Source: Desnuesiella massiliensis
Lineage (GTDB): Bacteria; Bacillota; Clostridia; Clostridiales; Clostridiaceae
NCBI RefSeq assembly: GCF_001403615.1
Contig: NZ_LN879456.1
Span: 682,001-746,000, forward strand
DNA length: 64,000 nt
Direction of reading: 5' to 3'
Numbering within the stretch: position 1 is the first letter of the stretch; each line of letters begins with the position of its first letter. Under the pieces are notes generated by a model, which searched no databases, was not told where the DNA came from, and saw only the letters and a list, made by a program, of their open reading frames with translations. The translations under genes and the position numbers were made by a program. Positions 49,792 to 58,711 of this stretch are shown here, piece by piece.

Positions 49792-50670
49792 ATGGATAAT
49801 AGTAAACAGGATTTAATGAGAACCATTCAAGTGAAGTTTCCACGATTAAGCAAAGGTCAAAAATTAATAGCCGAATATATATTAAAGCATTATGATAAGG
49901 CTGCTTTTATGACAGCTGCTAAATTAGGTACAAGTGTAGGGGTAAGTGAATCTACTGTAGTTAGATTCGCTAATGAATTGGGCTTTAGCGGTTATCCTAA
50001 GTTACAAAAAGCTCTTCAGGAATTAATTAAAAACAAATTAACTACGGTACAAAGAATTGAGCTTGCAAATGATTTCATCAGCGAAGAAAATGCTTTAAAA
50101 GGCGTATTAAAAGCAGATATGGAGAATATAAGAGCTACTTTAGAAAAAATCAATCACAAGACCTTCGAAGATGTAGTAAAAAATATTTTTAGTGCGAAGA
50201 AAATATACATTATAGGCCTTAGAAGTTCTACTGCTCTGGCAGAGTTTCTTGGTTTTTATCTAAATGTCATTCTTGACAACGTTAAGGTGGTTGGCTATGG
50301 CATAAGCGATATATTTGAGCAAATGATTAATGTAGGAGAAGGAGATTTAGTTATAGGTATTGGATTTCCTAGATATGCTACAAGAACTATAGAAGCTCTT
50401 TCTTTTGCACAAAGTAGAAATGCAAAGGTAGTCGCAATAACTGATAGTTTACTATCACCTTTAGCTTCTAAAGCTGATTATTCATTAATAGCTCAAAGTA
50501 ATATGGCATCCTTTGTTGACTCTTTAGTGGCTCCATTAAGCGTAATCAATGCTTTGATAATAGCTGTTGGACTAAGAGAAAAAGAAAAAATTTCAAGTAC
50601 TTATAATACCTTAGAAAATATTTGGCAGGAATACGAGGTATATTCTTATAAGAATTTAGAAGATAAATAA
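49792..50670 (+). CDS. RpiR/MurR-family transcriptional regulator
   Basis: A 292-residue regulator with the RpiR helix-turn-helix (about residues 1-77: LSKGQKLIAEYILKHYDKAAFMTAAKLGTSVGVSESTVVRFANELGFSGYPKLQ) and a SIS domain (about 110-250: IIGLRSSTALAEFLGFYL). The RBS is AAAGGAAAG. Its target is unknown. The next gene downstream is glutamate dehydrogenase, which has its own inverted repeat, so it may control nitrogen metabolism. It is unlike the RpiR protein at 19395 except in overall plan. Confidence 0.88.
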   Translation: MDNSKQDLMRTIQVKFPRLSKGQKLIAEYILKHYDKAAFMTAAKLGTSVGVSESTVVRFANELGFSGYPKLQKALQELIKNKLTTVQRIELANDFISEENALKGVLKADMENIRATLEKINHKTFEDVVKNIFSAKKIYIIGLRSSTALAEFLGFYLNVILDNVKVVGYGISDIFEQMINVGEGDLVIGIGFPRYATRTIEALSFAQSRNAKVVAITDSLLSPLASKADYSLIAQSNMASFVDSLVAPLSVINALIIAVGLREKEKISSTYNTLENIWQEYEVYSYKNLEDK

Positions 50671-50711
50671 AAAAATCTTATATAAATTATCAAATAACAT
50701 GTTAATTGATG

Positions 50712-50745
50712 TTTATTTTGAAAAATAAATTTTTTTCAAAATAAA
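50712..50745. promoter_or_regulatory. 14-bp inverted repeat before gdhA
   Basis: TTTATTTTGAAAAA (50712-50725) and TTTTTCAAAATAAA (50732-50745) are exact complements with a six-base gap. It lies about 100 bases before the gdhA start. A possible promoter TTGTAA (50781) with TAATAA (50804) follows. It could be an operator or, on the RNA, a terminator for the upstream RpiR gene. Confidence 0.45.
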
Positions 50746-50850
50746 GAAGGAATATCGTATTTATTATCGAATATATATACTTGTAAAGAAGCTTGATATG
50801 CAATAATAAAAAAAAATGAAAGTATAAATTCATTTTAGGGGGTATTTAAA

Positions 50851-52215
50851 ATGACAAAAGAAACTTTAAATCCATCTGTGTACATTGAACAAGTAATTGA
50901 AAACGTTAAGAAAAGAAATGCTAATGAGCCAGAATTTATTCAAGCAGTTGAAGAAGTTCTTCATTCATTAGGTCCAGTTCTTGAAAAGCATCCTGACTAT
51001 ATCGATGCTAATTTACTGGAAAGATTCTGTGAACCAGAAAGACAAATAATGTTTAAGGTGTCATGGACAGACGATAATGGTAAGGTTCATGTAAATCGTG
51101 GTTTTAGAGTACAATTTAATGGAGCTATAGGACCTTATAAGGGAGGATTAAGATTCCATCCATCTGTTTACTTAGGAATTATTAAATTCTTAGGATTTGA
51201 GCAAATACTTAAAAACTCTTTAACTGGACTACCTATCGGTGGCGGTAAAGGTGGTTCTGATTTTGACCCAAGAGGAAAATCAGATGGAGAAATAATGAGA
51301 TTTTGTCAAAGCTATATGACTGAATTATACAGACATATAGGTCCAGATGTAGACGTTCCAGCAGGAGACATCGGTGTTGGAGCTAGAGAAATCGGTTACT
51401 TATATGGACATTACAGAAGAATCAGAGGAGCCTTTGAAAATGGAGTATTAACTGGAAAAGGCATATCCTATGGTGGTAGCTTAATAAGACCAGAAGCAAC
51501 TGGATTTGGAGTTACTTACTTCTGTGAAGAAATGTTAAAGCATGAGGGAACTGATTTTAAAGGAAAAACTGTTGCAGTATCTGGTTTCGGTAATGTGGCT
51601 TGGGGCGCATGTATGAAGGTAAGTCAATTAGGTGGAAAAGTAGTAACTTTATCCGGTCCTGATGGATATATATATGATCCAGATGGAGTTGTTGGTGAAA
51701 AGGTGGACTACTTAGTTGAAATGAGAAACTCTGGAAGAGATAAGGTAAAAGATTATGCTGACAAATATGGTGTAGAGTTCTTCCCAGGACAAAAGCCATG
51801 GGGTGTTAAGGTTGATATAATCATGCCATGTGCTACTCAAAATGATATTCATTTAGAGCATGCAAAACAAATAGTAGCAAATGGTATTAAGTTTGTATGT
51901 GAAGCAGCTAATATGCCATGTACTAATGAAGCAGTTCAATATTTCTTAGATAATGGTCTTATAGTAGGACCTGCTAAGGCAGCAAATGCTGGTGGAGTTG
52001 CAGTATCAGCTCTTGAAATGTCACAAAATAGCATGAGATTATCTTGGACTACTGAAGAAGTAGACGCAAAACTACATCAAATTATGAAGAACATCCATAA
52101 CAGTGCTATGAAAGTAGCTGAGGATTATGGATTTGGATATAACCTTGTTGCTGGAGCAAATATCGCTGGATTTTTAAAAGTTGCTCAAGCAATGCAAGCA
52201 CAAGGAAATTACTAA
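50851..52215 (+). CDS. gdhA: NADP-type glutamate dehydrogenase GdhA
   Basis: A 454-residue enzyme that interconverts glutamate with 2-oxoglutarate and ammonia, the hexameric short-subunit class. It shows GPYKGGLRFHPSV, LPIGGGKGGSDFDPRGKSD (catalytic lysine), DVPAGDIGVGAREIGYLYG, VAVSGFGNVAWG (nucleotide-binding) and GPAKAANAGGVAVSALEMSQN. NAD or NADP use is not certain from sequence reading. The gene is monocistronic with GGGGG site and terminator. Confidence 0.95.
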   Translation: MTKETLNPSVYIEQVIENVKKRNANEPEFIQAVEEVLHSLGPVLEKHPDYIDANLLERFCEPERQIMFKVSWTDDNGKVHVNRGFRVQFNGAIGPYKGGLRFHPSVYLGIIKFLGFEQILKNSLTGLPIGGGKGGSDFDPRGKSDGEIMRFCQSYMTELYRHIGPDVDVPAGDIGVGAREIGYLYGHYRRIRGAFENGVLTGKGISYGGSLIRPEATGFGVTYFCEEMLKHEGTDFKGKTVAVSGFGNVAWGACMKVSQLGGKVVTLSGPDGYIYDPDGVVGEKVDYLVEMRNSGRDKVKDYADKYGVEFFPGQKPWGVKVDIIMPCATQNDIHLEHAKQIVANGIKFVCEAANMPCTNEAVQYFLDNGLIVGPAKAANAGGVAVSALEMSQNSMRLSWTTEEVDAKLHQIMKNIHNSAMKVAEDYGFGYNLVAGANIAGFLKVAQAMQAQGNY

Positions 52216-52219
52216 AATT

Positions 52220-52252
52220 AAAAAAGGGAATCCTTAAGTGGATTCCTTTTTT
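52220..52252 (+). terminator. Terminator of gdhA
   Basis: AAAAAAGGGAATCC (52220-52233) and GGATTCCTTTTTT (52240-52252) form a stem with a six-base loop and a T-run. Confidence 0.85.
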
Positions 52253-52322
52253 AATTTAATTGACAACGCTTAAATCAAGTTATATTATATACTTGATTTA
52301 AGTAAATTAAGGAGCTGAAGAG

Positions 52323-53555
52323 ATGAGTAAAATTATTGTTATAGGTGCCGGACCGGCTGGTATGATGGCTGCCATAAAGGCTTCTGAAAAGCATGAAGTA
52401 ATTTTAATAGAAGGTAATGAAAAAATAGGCAAAAAATTATATATTACTGGAAAAGGTCGCTGCAATGTAACAAATGCTAAAGATATAGGTGATTTTTTTG
52501 ATTTTATTCCAGGTAATCCTGAGTTTTTATATAGTGCTTTGTATACATTTACTAATCAGGACGCTGTTAGCTTTTTTGAATCCTTAGGTGTAAAGCTAAA
52601 GGTTGAAAGAGGCGATAGAGTCTTTCCTGAATCTGATAAGTCTTCAGATATTATTAATGCCTTTAATAAAGCTCTTTATAAAAACAATGTAAAAATTCTC
52701 CTAAATAAAAAGGTTACTAATATAATTCTAAGTAATGCTTCTATTAATTGCGTAGAAGTAAACCATGGCGAAGAAATCTATGGAGACTATTTTATATTTT
52801 GCACAGGAGGCTTTTCTTATCCTCAAACAGGATCAAATGGTGAATGCCATGAATTATTAAAAAAAATCGGACATCATATCACTCCTATAAGCCCTAGCTT
52901 AGTACCGGTGCAAATAAAAGAGGAATGGATAAAAGAGTTACAAGGACTATCACTAAAGAATGTAACTTTAAAAATTCTAAGAGGAACCAAAGTTGTATAT
53001 GAGGAGTTTGGTGAAATGCTATTTACGCACTTTGGTATTTCAGGACCTATCGTTCTTAGTGCTAGTAGATATTTGGATGATATTAATGAGATAGAAGACT
53101 ATAAAGCTGTAATAGATCTCAAGCCTGCTTTAAACTCAAAAGAATTAGATGAACGTTTGCAAAAGGATTTTGCTAAGTATATAAATAAACAATTTAAAAA
53201 TGCCTTAGATGATTTATTGCCACAAAAGCTAATTAGTGTAATAATTAATCTAAGCAATATTGATGAAAATAAGAAGGTAAATGTAATAACAAGAGATGAG
53301 CGAAAATGTCTTGTAAACTTATTAAAAAATTTAACTTTATCAATTAAAAGTTTAAGACCTATTGCAGAAGCTATAGTAACTTCTGGAGGTATTGATGTAA
53401 AGGAAATTGATCCTTCAACTATGTCATCTAAGATAGTGAACAATTTATATTTTGCAGGTGAGTTAATGGATGTAGATGCTTTTACTGGAGGATACAATGT
53501 GCAAATTGCTATGTCTACTGGTTATTTAGCTGGTTTAAAGGTTGGTGAAAAATAG
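52323..53555 (+). CDS. YhiN/HI0933-family flavoprotein
   Basis: A 410-residue FAD-dependent oxidoreductase of the HI0933/YhiN family. It has the N-terminal Rossmann motif VIGAGPAGMMAAIKA, KIGKKLYITGKGRCNVTNA, FCTGGFSYPQTGSNGE and the C-terminal AGELMDVDAFTGGYNVQIAMSTGYLAG segment. Its substrate is unknown. A GGAGCTG site lies before the ATG. It is followed by aroH one base after its stop codon. Confidence 0.9.
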   Translation: MSKIIVIGAGPAGMMAAIKASEKHEVILIEGNEKIGKKLYITGKGRCNVTNAKDIGDFFDFIPGNPEFLYSALYTFTNQDAVSFFESLGVKLKVERGDRVFPESDKSSDIINAFNKALYKNNVKILLNKKVTNIILSNASINCVEVNHGEEIYGDYFIFCTGGFSYPQTGSNGECHELLKKIGHHITPISPSLVPVQIKEEWIKELQGLSLKNVTLKILRGTKVVYEEFGEMLFTHFGISGPIVLSASRYLDDINEIEDYKAVIDLKPALNSKELDERLQKDFAKYINKQFKNALDDLLPQKLISVIINLSNIDENKKVNVITRDERKCLVNLLKNLTLSIKSLRPIAEAIVTSGGIDVKEIDPSTMSSKIVNNLYFAGELMDVDAFTGGYNVQIAMSTGYLAGLKVGEK

Positions 53556-53556
53556 G

Positions 53557-53919
53557 ATGATTGCAATCAGGGGTGCTACTACAATATTATCAAATACTAA
53601 AGAAGATATAAAAAAAGAATCTATAAGATTAATAAAACAAATTATAAGAGATAATAATCTAAATCAAGAAAAAATAATTTCTATATTCTTTTCCTGTACT
53701 AAGGATATTAATAAAGCCTATCCTGGAAAATATGTAAGAGAGGACTTAAATTTATCTAATGTTGCTATAATGCATTTTAATGAAATGGATTTGGATATCC
53801 CAACATTAGACCTCTGCATCAGAGTCACATTATTTTATAATGGTTATGTTGATAACCTTAGATTTGTATATTTAAATAAGGCTGTAAACTTAAGAAAAGA
53901 TTTAATGAAAAAAATATAA
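53557..53919 (+). CDS. aroH: AroH-type chorismate mutase
   Basis: A 120-residue monofunctional chorismate mutase (AroH class, trimer), converting chorismate to prephenate. It has the family start IAIRGATTILSNTKEDI and the FSCTKDINKAYPGKYVRE segment with its arginine. The ATG at 53557 lies one base after the preceding stop; the frame can be read further upstream (53542) but that start is inside the previous gene. It precedes cmk by 66 bases, a common clostridial arrangement. Confidence 0.88.
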   Translation: MIAIRGATTILSNTKEDIKKESIRLIKQIIRDNNLNQEKIISIFFSCTKDINKAYPGKYVREDLNLSNVAIMHFNEMDLDIPTLDLCIRVTLFYNGYVDNLRFVYLNKAVNLRKDLMKKI

Positions 53920-53985
53920 GAGGATTTTCTTCTAATATTATAGAATATAACTATTGTTACTTTTTATTAGAAAGGCGGAGTAGAA

Positions 53986-54669
53986 TTGAAACTAACTATT
54001 GCAATAGATGGACCAGCAGGTGCCGGAAAAAGTACCATAGCAAAAATTTTAGCAAAGAACTTCAATATAATGTATATAAACACTGGTTCAATGTATAGGG
54101 CTATTACATTAAAAGCTTTAGAACAGAATATACCTTCAGGTGAAATAGAAGAACTTTGTAGGCTTACAGATTCACTAGACATGTATTTTCAAAATGATAG
54201 ACTGATTTTAAATGGGGAAGATATAAACGATAAATTATCCTTACCTGAGATTAGTTCTAAGGTATCACATTATGCTTCTATTCCAGAGATTAGAGTTAGA
54301 TTAGTTAAGCTTCAAAGGGAAATGGCTAGCAAATTTGATGTGGTTATGGATGGGAGAGATATTGGAACAGTGGTATTAAAAGACGCTGCCTTTAAATTCT
54401 TTTTAACTGCTTCTCCCGAAGAAAGAGCTCAAAGAAGATTTGATGAATTGAAACGTAAGGGGCTTGATGTTAATTACGAGGAGATTTTAAAAGAAATAAT
54501 AAGAAGAGATTTTTTAGACTCAAATAGAGAGGTTGATCCTTTAAGAAAAGCTGAAGATGCTATAGAGATAGATACTACTGGTTTAAACATCAATGAAGTA
54601 GTAAATAAAATGTCAAGCTATATTAATAAGACTCTTGAAAATATATTTATGGGTGATATAAATGAATAA
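53986..54669 (+). CDS. cmk: Cytidylate kinase Cmk
   Basis: A 227-residue kinase that phosphorylates CMP and dCMP. It shows the P-loop AIDGPAGAGKST, NTGSMYRAITLKAL, DGRDIGTVVLKDAAFKFFLTASPEERAQRR and the RDFLDSNREVDPL segment. The start is TTG 53986 behind AAAGGCGGAG, unusual but well placed. It overlaps the IspH-S1 gene by eight bases. Confidence 0.95.
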   Translation: MKLTIAIDGPAGAGKSTIAKILAKNFNIMYINTGSMYRAITLKALEQNIPSGEIEELCRLTDSLDMYFQNDRLILNGEDINDKLSLPEISSKVSHYASIPEIRVRLVKLQREMASKFDVVMDGRDIGTVVLKDAAFKFFLTASPEERAQRRFDELKRKGLDVNYEEILKEIIRRDFLDSNREVDPLRKAEDAIEIDTTGLNINEVVNKMSSYINKTLENIFMGDINE

Positions 54670-56572
54670 AGTTATTTTAGCTGATAACTCTGGCTTTTGT
54701 TTTGGCGTGAAAAGAGCTGTAGAAGAAGCTTTAAAGGTTAGAGATAGTAAAGAAAAAAACATATATACTTTGGGCCCAATTATACATAATAATGATGTAG
54801 TGAATATGCTAAAATCTAAAGGAGTATATCCTATAGATGAATCTGAAATAATGAATTTACAAGAAAGAGATGTAATTATTATAAGATCTCACGGCATACC
54901 AAAATACTTGTATGACATATTAAACGAAAAAAACTTAGAAATTATAGATACTACTTGTCCTTATGTTAAAAACATACAAAAAAAAGTAGAAAAATATTAT
55001 TCTGAAGGATATAAAATTCTTATTATAGGTGATCCTCAGCATCCGGAAATCATTGGTATAAATGGCTGGTGTAATAATACTGCAATAATCTTTAAAAATG
55101 GAGAAGTTAATGAAAAGCTTCCAAATAAAGTTTGTATAGTATCTCAAACCACTGAAAAAATGGAGAATTGGAATAGAATTCTTCGATATGTGGTTGAAAA
55201 TTGTAAAGAGTTTTTGGCCTTTAATACAATCTGCTCTGCCACAGAATTAAGGCAGAAAAATGCTTTTGAGCTATCTGAAACAGTAGATGCTATGCTTGTT
55301 ATAGGAGGCAAAGAAAGTTCAAATAGCAAAAAACTGTATGAAATATGCAAAAGTCAGTGTGAAAACACTATTTTTGTTGAAAGAGCTGAAGAAATTTCAG
55401 AAAAATTTATGCTAGATCATGAAAATAAAATAATCGGTATAACTGCTGGTGCTTCGACACCAGATTGGATAATAAAGGAGGCTATATTAAAAATGGAACA
55501 AAATAAAAACTTAGAATTTAATGAACAGCTAGCTTATATGGAAGCTAATGATAAGCAAATCTTCGTGGGTGAAAAAATAAAAGGAAAAGTTATTTCTGTA
55601 ACAGAAAAAGAAATATATGTAGATATAAACTATAAGTCTGACGCAGTAATACCTTCTGAAGAATTCATTGAAGAAGAAAGAGAACAATTGCCAAAGCTTT
55701 ATAATGCAGGTGATGAGATAGAAGCCAAAGTTATTAGTAGGATGAATGATGACGGATATGTGGTATTATCAAGAACTGAAATATTTAGAGAAGAAGCCCT
55801 ACTTAAATTAGAGAAAGCTTTTAATGAAGGTGAAAAAATAAATGTGCTGATAAAAGCTTCAGTAAATGGCGGTTTAGTGGCTTTATTTAAAGGAGTAAAA
55901 GTATTTATTCCAGCTTCTCATTTAGATTTAGTTCATGTAGAAGATTTAAATTCTTATTTAGGAAAAAATCTAGAAGTTAAAATTATTGAATTTAAAATCG
56001 AAAGAGATAGAACTAAAATAGTAGCTTCAAAAAGAGTAATTCTAGAAGCTGAAAAGAAAATTAGAGAGGAAGAAGCTTGGAATAACTTAACCGTTGATGA
56101 AATCCTAGAAGGCGAAGTGAAAAGATTAACTGACTTTGGTGCCTTCATTGATGTTAAAGGTATAGATGGATTACTTCACATATCTGAACTGTCTTGGGGT
56201 AGAGTTAAGAAAGTTTCTGATGTGTTAAAGATTGGAGAAAAGGTTAAGGTAAAAATTATTGATTTAGATAAGGAAAAAAATAAAATATCTCTAAGCATTA
56301 AAGCATTAATTAATGACCCATGGTTAGATGTAGATCAAAAATACCCTGTAGGAAACATAGTACTAGGAAAAGTGGTTAGGTTCACTGATTTTGGAGCATT
56401 TATAGAGTTAGAGCCCGGTATTGATGGTTTAGTTCATATATCTCAAATTACTCATAGAAAATTAAATAAACCAGAAGAATTCTTGAAAATTGGTGAGAAT
56501 ATTAAGGCTAAAATATTAGAGGTTAATGCAGAGAATAAGAGAATATCCCTAAGTATAAAGGCTATAGATTAA
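54662..56572 (+). CDS. ispH: IspH-ribosomal protein S1 fusion
   Basis: A bifunctional 636-residue protein known from clostridia. Residues 1-285 form HMB-PP reductase IspH, the last step of the MEP isoprenoid pathway, with [4Fe-4S] cysteines C13, C99 and C191. Residues 295-636 hold four S1 RNA-binding repeats; the last two are best conserved (GxxVKRLTDFGAFIDV...GLLHISELSW and FTDFGAFIEL...GLVHISQI). Whether the S1 part acts in translation as S1 does is not known from sequence. It starts inside cmk and ends before a strong terminator. Confidence 0.94.
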   Translation: MNKVILADNSGFCFGVKRAVEEALKVRDSKEKNIYTLGPIIHNNDVVNMLKSKGVYPIDESEIMNLQERDVIIIRSHGIPKYLYDILNEKNLEIIDTTCPYVKNIQKKVEKYYSEGYKILIIGDPQHPEIIGINGWCNNTAIIFKNGEVNEKLPNKVCIVSQTTEKMENWNRILRYVVENCKEFLAFNTICSATELRQKNAFELSETVDAMLVIGGKESSNSKKLYEICKSQCENTIFVERAEEISEKFMLDHENKIIGITAGASTPDWIIKEAILKMEQNKNLEFNEQLAYMEANDKQIFVGEKIKGKVISVTEKEIYVDINYKSDAVIPSEEFIEEEREQLPKLYNAGDEIEAKVISRMNDDGYVVLSRTEIFREEALLKLEKAFNEGEKINVLIKASVNGGLVALFKGVKVFIPASHLDLVHVEDLNSYLGKNLEVKIIEFKIERDRTKIVASKRVILEAEKKIREEEAWNNLTVDEILEGEVKRLTDFGAFIDVKGIDGLLHISELSWGRVKKVSDVLKIGEKVKVKIIDLDKEKNKISLSIKALINDPWLDVDQKYPVGNIVLGKVVRFTDFGAFIELEPGIDGLVHISQITHRKLNKPEEFLKIGENIKAKILEVNAENKRISLSIKAID

Positions 56573-56584
56573 TATATATTTTAG

Positions 56585-56617
56585 AAGAGTAAAGTTTTTA
56601 ACTTTACTCTTTTTTTT
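56585..56617 (+). terminator. Terminator of the cmk-ispH operon
   Basis: AAGAGTAAAGTT (56585-56596) and AACTTTACTCTT (56600-56611), three-base loop, followed by TTTTTT. Confidence 0.85.
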
Positions 56618-56682
56618 GTAATAAAAAATATTTTACAAAATATATATATATTGATATTAATGAGCAGGGGATTTTTAAATTT

Positions 56683-57741
56683 ATGGAACAAAACAGATCT
56701 ATGGAATTGATGGATGTTTCTGATAGAGAACTTAAAATGCTTTCTCAAGTATTAAATAAATATAATATACTTAACTTTAAAGCCCAAAGGGCTAGAAGTG
56801 CTTATAAGATAATTACAGATAAAGATATATATTGCTTAAAAAGGATGAAGCATGGCGGAAGAAAACCAAGGAATGGTTATGCATTAGTAACAGAATTAAA
56901 AAAGAAAGATTTTAAAAATATAGCTTCTTATATTAAGACTAAAGACAACAACTACTATGTTAAAGAAAATGGATTTATATTTTATCTTACTGAGTGGATT
57001 AATGGGGAAGAGTGTAGTCTAGATAGCATTTCTGAAACAGTAAATTGTGTAAAACTATTAGCTAAATTCCATATTGCTTCAAGTAGTATAGATATGAGCA
57101 ATATAATAGTAGAAAATAATCTAAAAAATTGGCCAAAAATTTTTATTTCAAATTTACATGGGTTAGAAAATTTTAAAAAAGCAGTAAATCGTAAAAAATT
57201 AGTCACTGAATTTGACTCTATATATATGGAGTATATTGATAATCTATATCACAGAGGTATGGTAGCAATTAATATATTAAATAAATCTAATTATTATAAA
57301 CTCTCAAAAAAAGCAGCCACAGAAAAAACAATTTGTCATGATAGCTTTTACTATCAAAATATAATAAAAAAAGATAACGACTATTATCTAATTGATTTAG
57401 ATAGCATAATTATAGATCTTCAAATAAACGACCTAGGTAAGTTTATAAGACGATTAATGTATAAAAAGAGCTATAAGTGGGACTTTGATAAAGCCAAGTA
57501 TATAATTGAGGCATATAATGATATAAAGCCTCTAACTAAGGATGAGCTTGAAGTAATGTTAGCTTTAATAGTGTTTCCTCATAAGTTTTGGAAATTAGGT
57601 AAAAAAAGATATATTAAGCATAAGCATTGGCCTGAAAGCAAATATATGAGCAAATTAAGTAAAATAATAAAATATAATGACTTACAAGACTTATTTGTTG
57701 ATAAATATATTGATTATTTAAATTCTATAACTGAGGAATGA
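56683..57741 (+). CDS. CotS-family spore coat protein (kinase-like)
   Basis: A 352-residue member of the CotS/CotI spore-coat family, which has a protein-kinase-like fold. It shows the lysine in IYCLKRMKHGG (the ATP-lysine equivalent), the TEWINGEEC hinge, a catalytic-loop relative HDSFYYQN and the LIDLDS metal motif. Spore localisation and kinase activity are inferred from the family; CotH-like kinases are known to phosphorylate coat proteins. GCAGGGGA is the weak ribosome binding site. The gene supports a sporulating host. Confidence 0.85.
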   Translation: MEQNRSMELMDVSDRELKMLSQVLNKYNILNFKAQRARSAYKIITDKDIYCLKRMKHGGRKPRNGYALVTELKKKDFKNIASYIKTKDNNYYVKENGFIFYLTEWINGEECSLDSISETVNCVKLLAKFHIASSSIDMSNIIVENNLKNWPKIFISNLHGLENFKKAVNRKKLVTEFDSIYMEYIDNLYHRGMVAINILNKSNYYKLSKKAATEKTICHDSFYYQNIIKKDNDYYLIDLDSIIIDLQINDLGKFIRRLMYKKSYKWDFDKAKYIIEAYNDIKPLTKDELEVMLALIVFPHKFWKLGKKRYIKHKHWPESKYMSKLSKIIKYNDLQDLFVDKYIDYLNSITEE

Positions 57742-57804
57742 TATTTACTAATAGTTATATATTAGTATATAATTTAAATATATTTTAATACTTAAGAGGC
57801 AATT

Positions 57805-58692
57805 ATGTATAAATGTGAGAAGTTAAGCAAAAAAAATTTTAATTCTTTTTTAGAACTTAATAATAAAGCAAAAGATTTTAACGAATTGAATTTAGATTAT
57901 AATCATATATATGAAAGTTTATCTTTTAAAGATTTATTAATGCTAAAAAATAATATTAAATTATTAAAAGTTAATGAAGAATACCATGGCTTTGTGTGGT
58001 ACAATACAGATGATTCTAGAAGAAACATAATTATCATTGACTCTTTATACCTTAAACCTACAGATATTAACGTAGATTTATTTAACTGTTTTATAAATAA
58101 GTTAAATAAAAACATAATATTGGAATACGAAACCTTAACTACTGAAAGAAACAGTAAGGAGCTACGGGCTTTTGGATTTAAAGAATATAAAGGAAATATT
58201 GAGATGGAATTATGTTTAAAAGATTTTAATAAATATAATTATCTTCTCAATAAAAATATTAACTTCCAAACCTTTATTCAAGGAAAACATGAGTTAATAA
58301 GATGTGAGATTCAAAATCAGGTGTTTAAAAATAAAGATAGAATTCCCTTAACTGTAGACGATATATATTTTGACGAAACTCAAGAGTATTATTTAGAGGA
58401 TTGTTCTATTTTTCTAAAATGTAATGAAGAATATATAGGTTATGGTCAAATAATATTGGATAACAAGCCTATAATAGTTAATTTAGGTATATTAGAAAAC
58501 TATCGTGGCCTTGGATTGGGCAAAGTTTTATTATTAAAATTAATTGAGATGGCTAAGAAAAGGGGATTTGACTATATATCTATTAAAGTGCTTAATTCAA
58601 ATATCGTAGCTAAGAATTTATATAAAGGTCTAGGATTTAAAGAACAAAGGGAATTTACAATATGGCAGTTAAGTGTAAAAAAGAAGAGATAA
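57805..58692 (+). CDS. GNAT-family acetyltransferase
   Basis: A 295-residue protein with two GNAT-like halves. The C-terminal half (about 195-290) is clear: NLGILENYRGLGLGKVLLLKLIEMAKKRGFDYISIKVLNSNIVAKNLYKGLGF, with the acetyl-CoA-binding R/QxxGxG motif. The N-terminal half is degenerate and may bind substrate, as in other tandem GNAT enzymes. The acceptor is unknown. An AGAGG site lies before the ATG. Confidence 0.82.
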   Translation: MYKCEKLSKKNFNSFLELNNKAKDFNELNLDYNHIYESLSFKDLLMLKNNIKLLKVNEEYHGFVWYNTDDSRRNIIIIDSLYLKPTDINVDLFNCFINKLNKNIILEYETLTTERNSKELRAFGFKEYKGNIEMELCLKDFNKYNYLLNKNINFQTFIQGKHELIRCEIQNQVFKNKDRIPLTVDDIYFDETQEYYLEDCSIFLKCNEEYIGYGQIILDNKPIIVNLGILENYRGLGLGKVLLLKLIEMAKKRGFDYISIKVLNSNIVAKNLYKGLGFKEQREFTIWQLSVKKKR

Positions 58693-58707
58693 AAATCTCT
58701 TCTTTTT
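58678..58707 (+). terminator. Bidirectional terminator
   Basis: AAAAAGAAGAGAT (58678-58690) and ATCTCTTCTTTTT (58695-58707) pair over 13 bp with a four-base loop. It overlaps the end of the acetyltransferase gene and also lies just after the convergent aminotransferase stop. Confidence 0.8.
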
Positions 58708-58711
58708 ATAT

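Noticed and set aside
57746..57767. AT-only hairpin (TACTAATA/TATTAGTA) after cotS
   Set aside because: Weak AT stem without a T-run; likely chance in AT-rich DNA.
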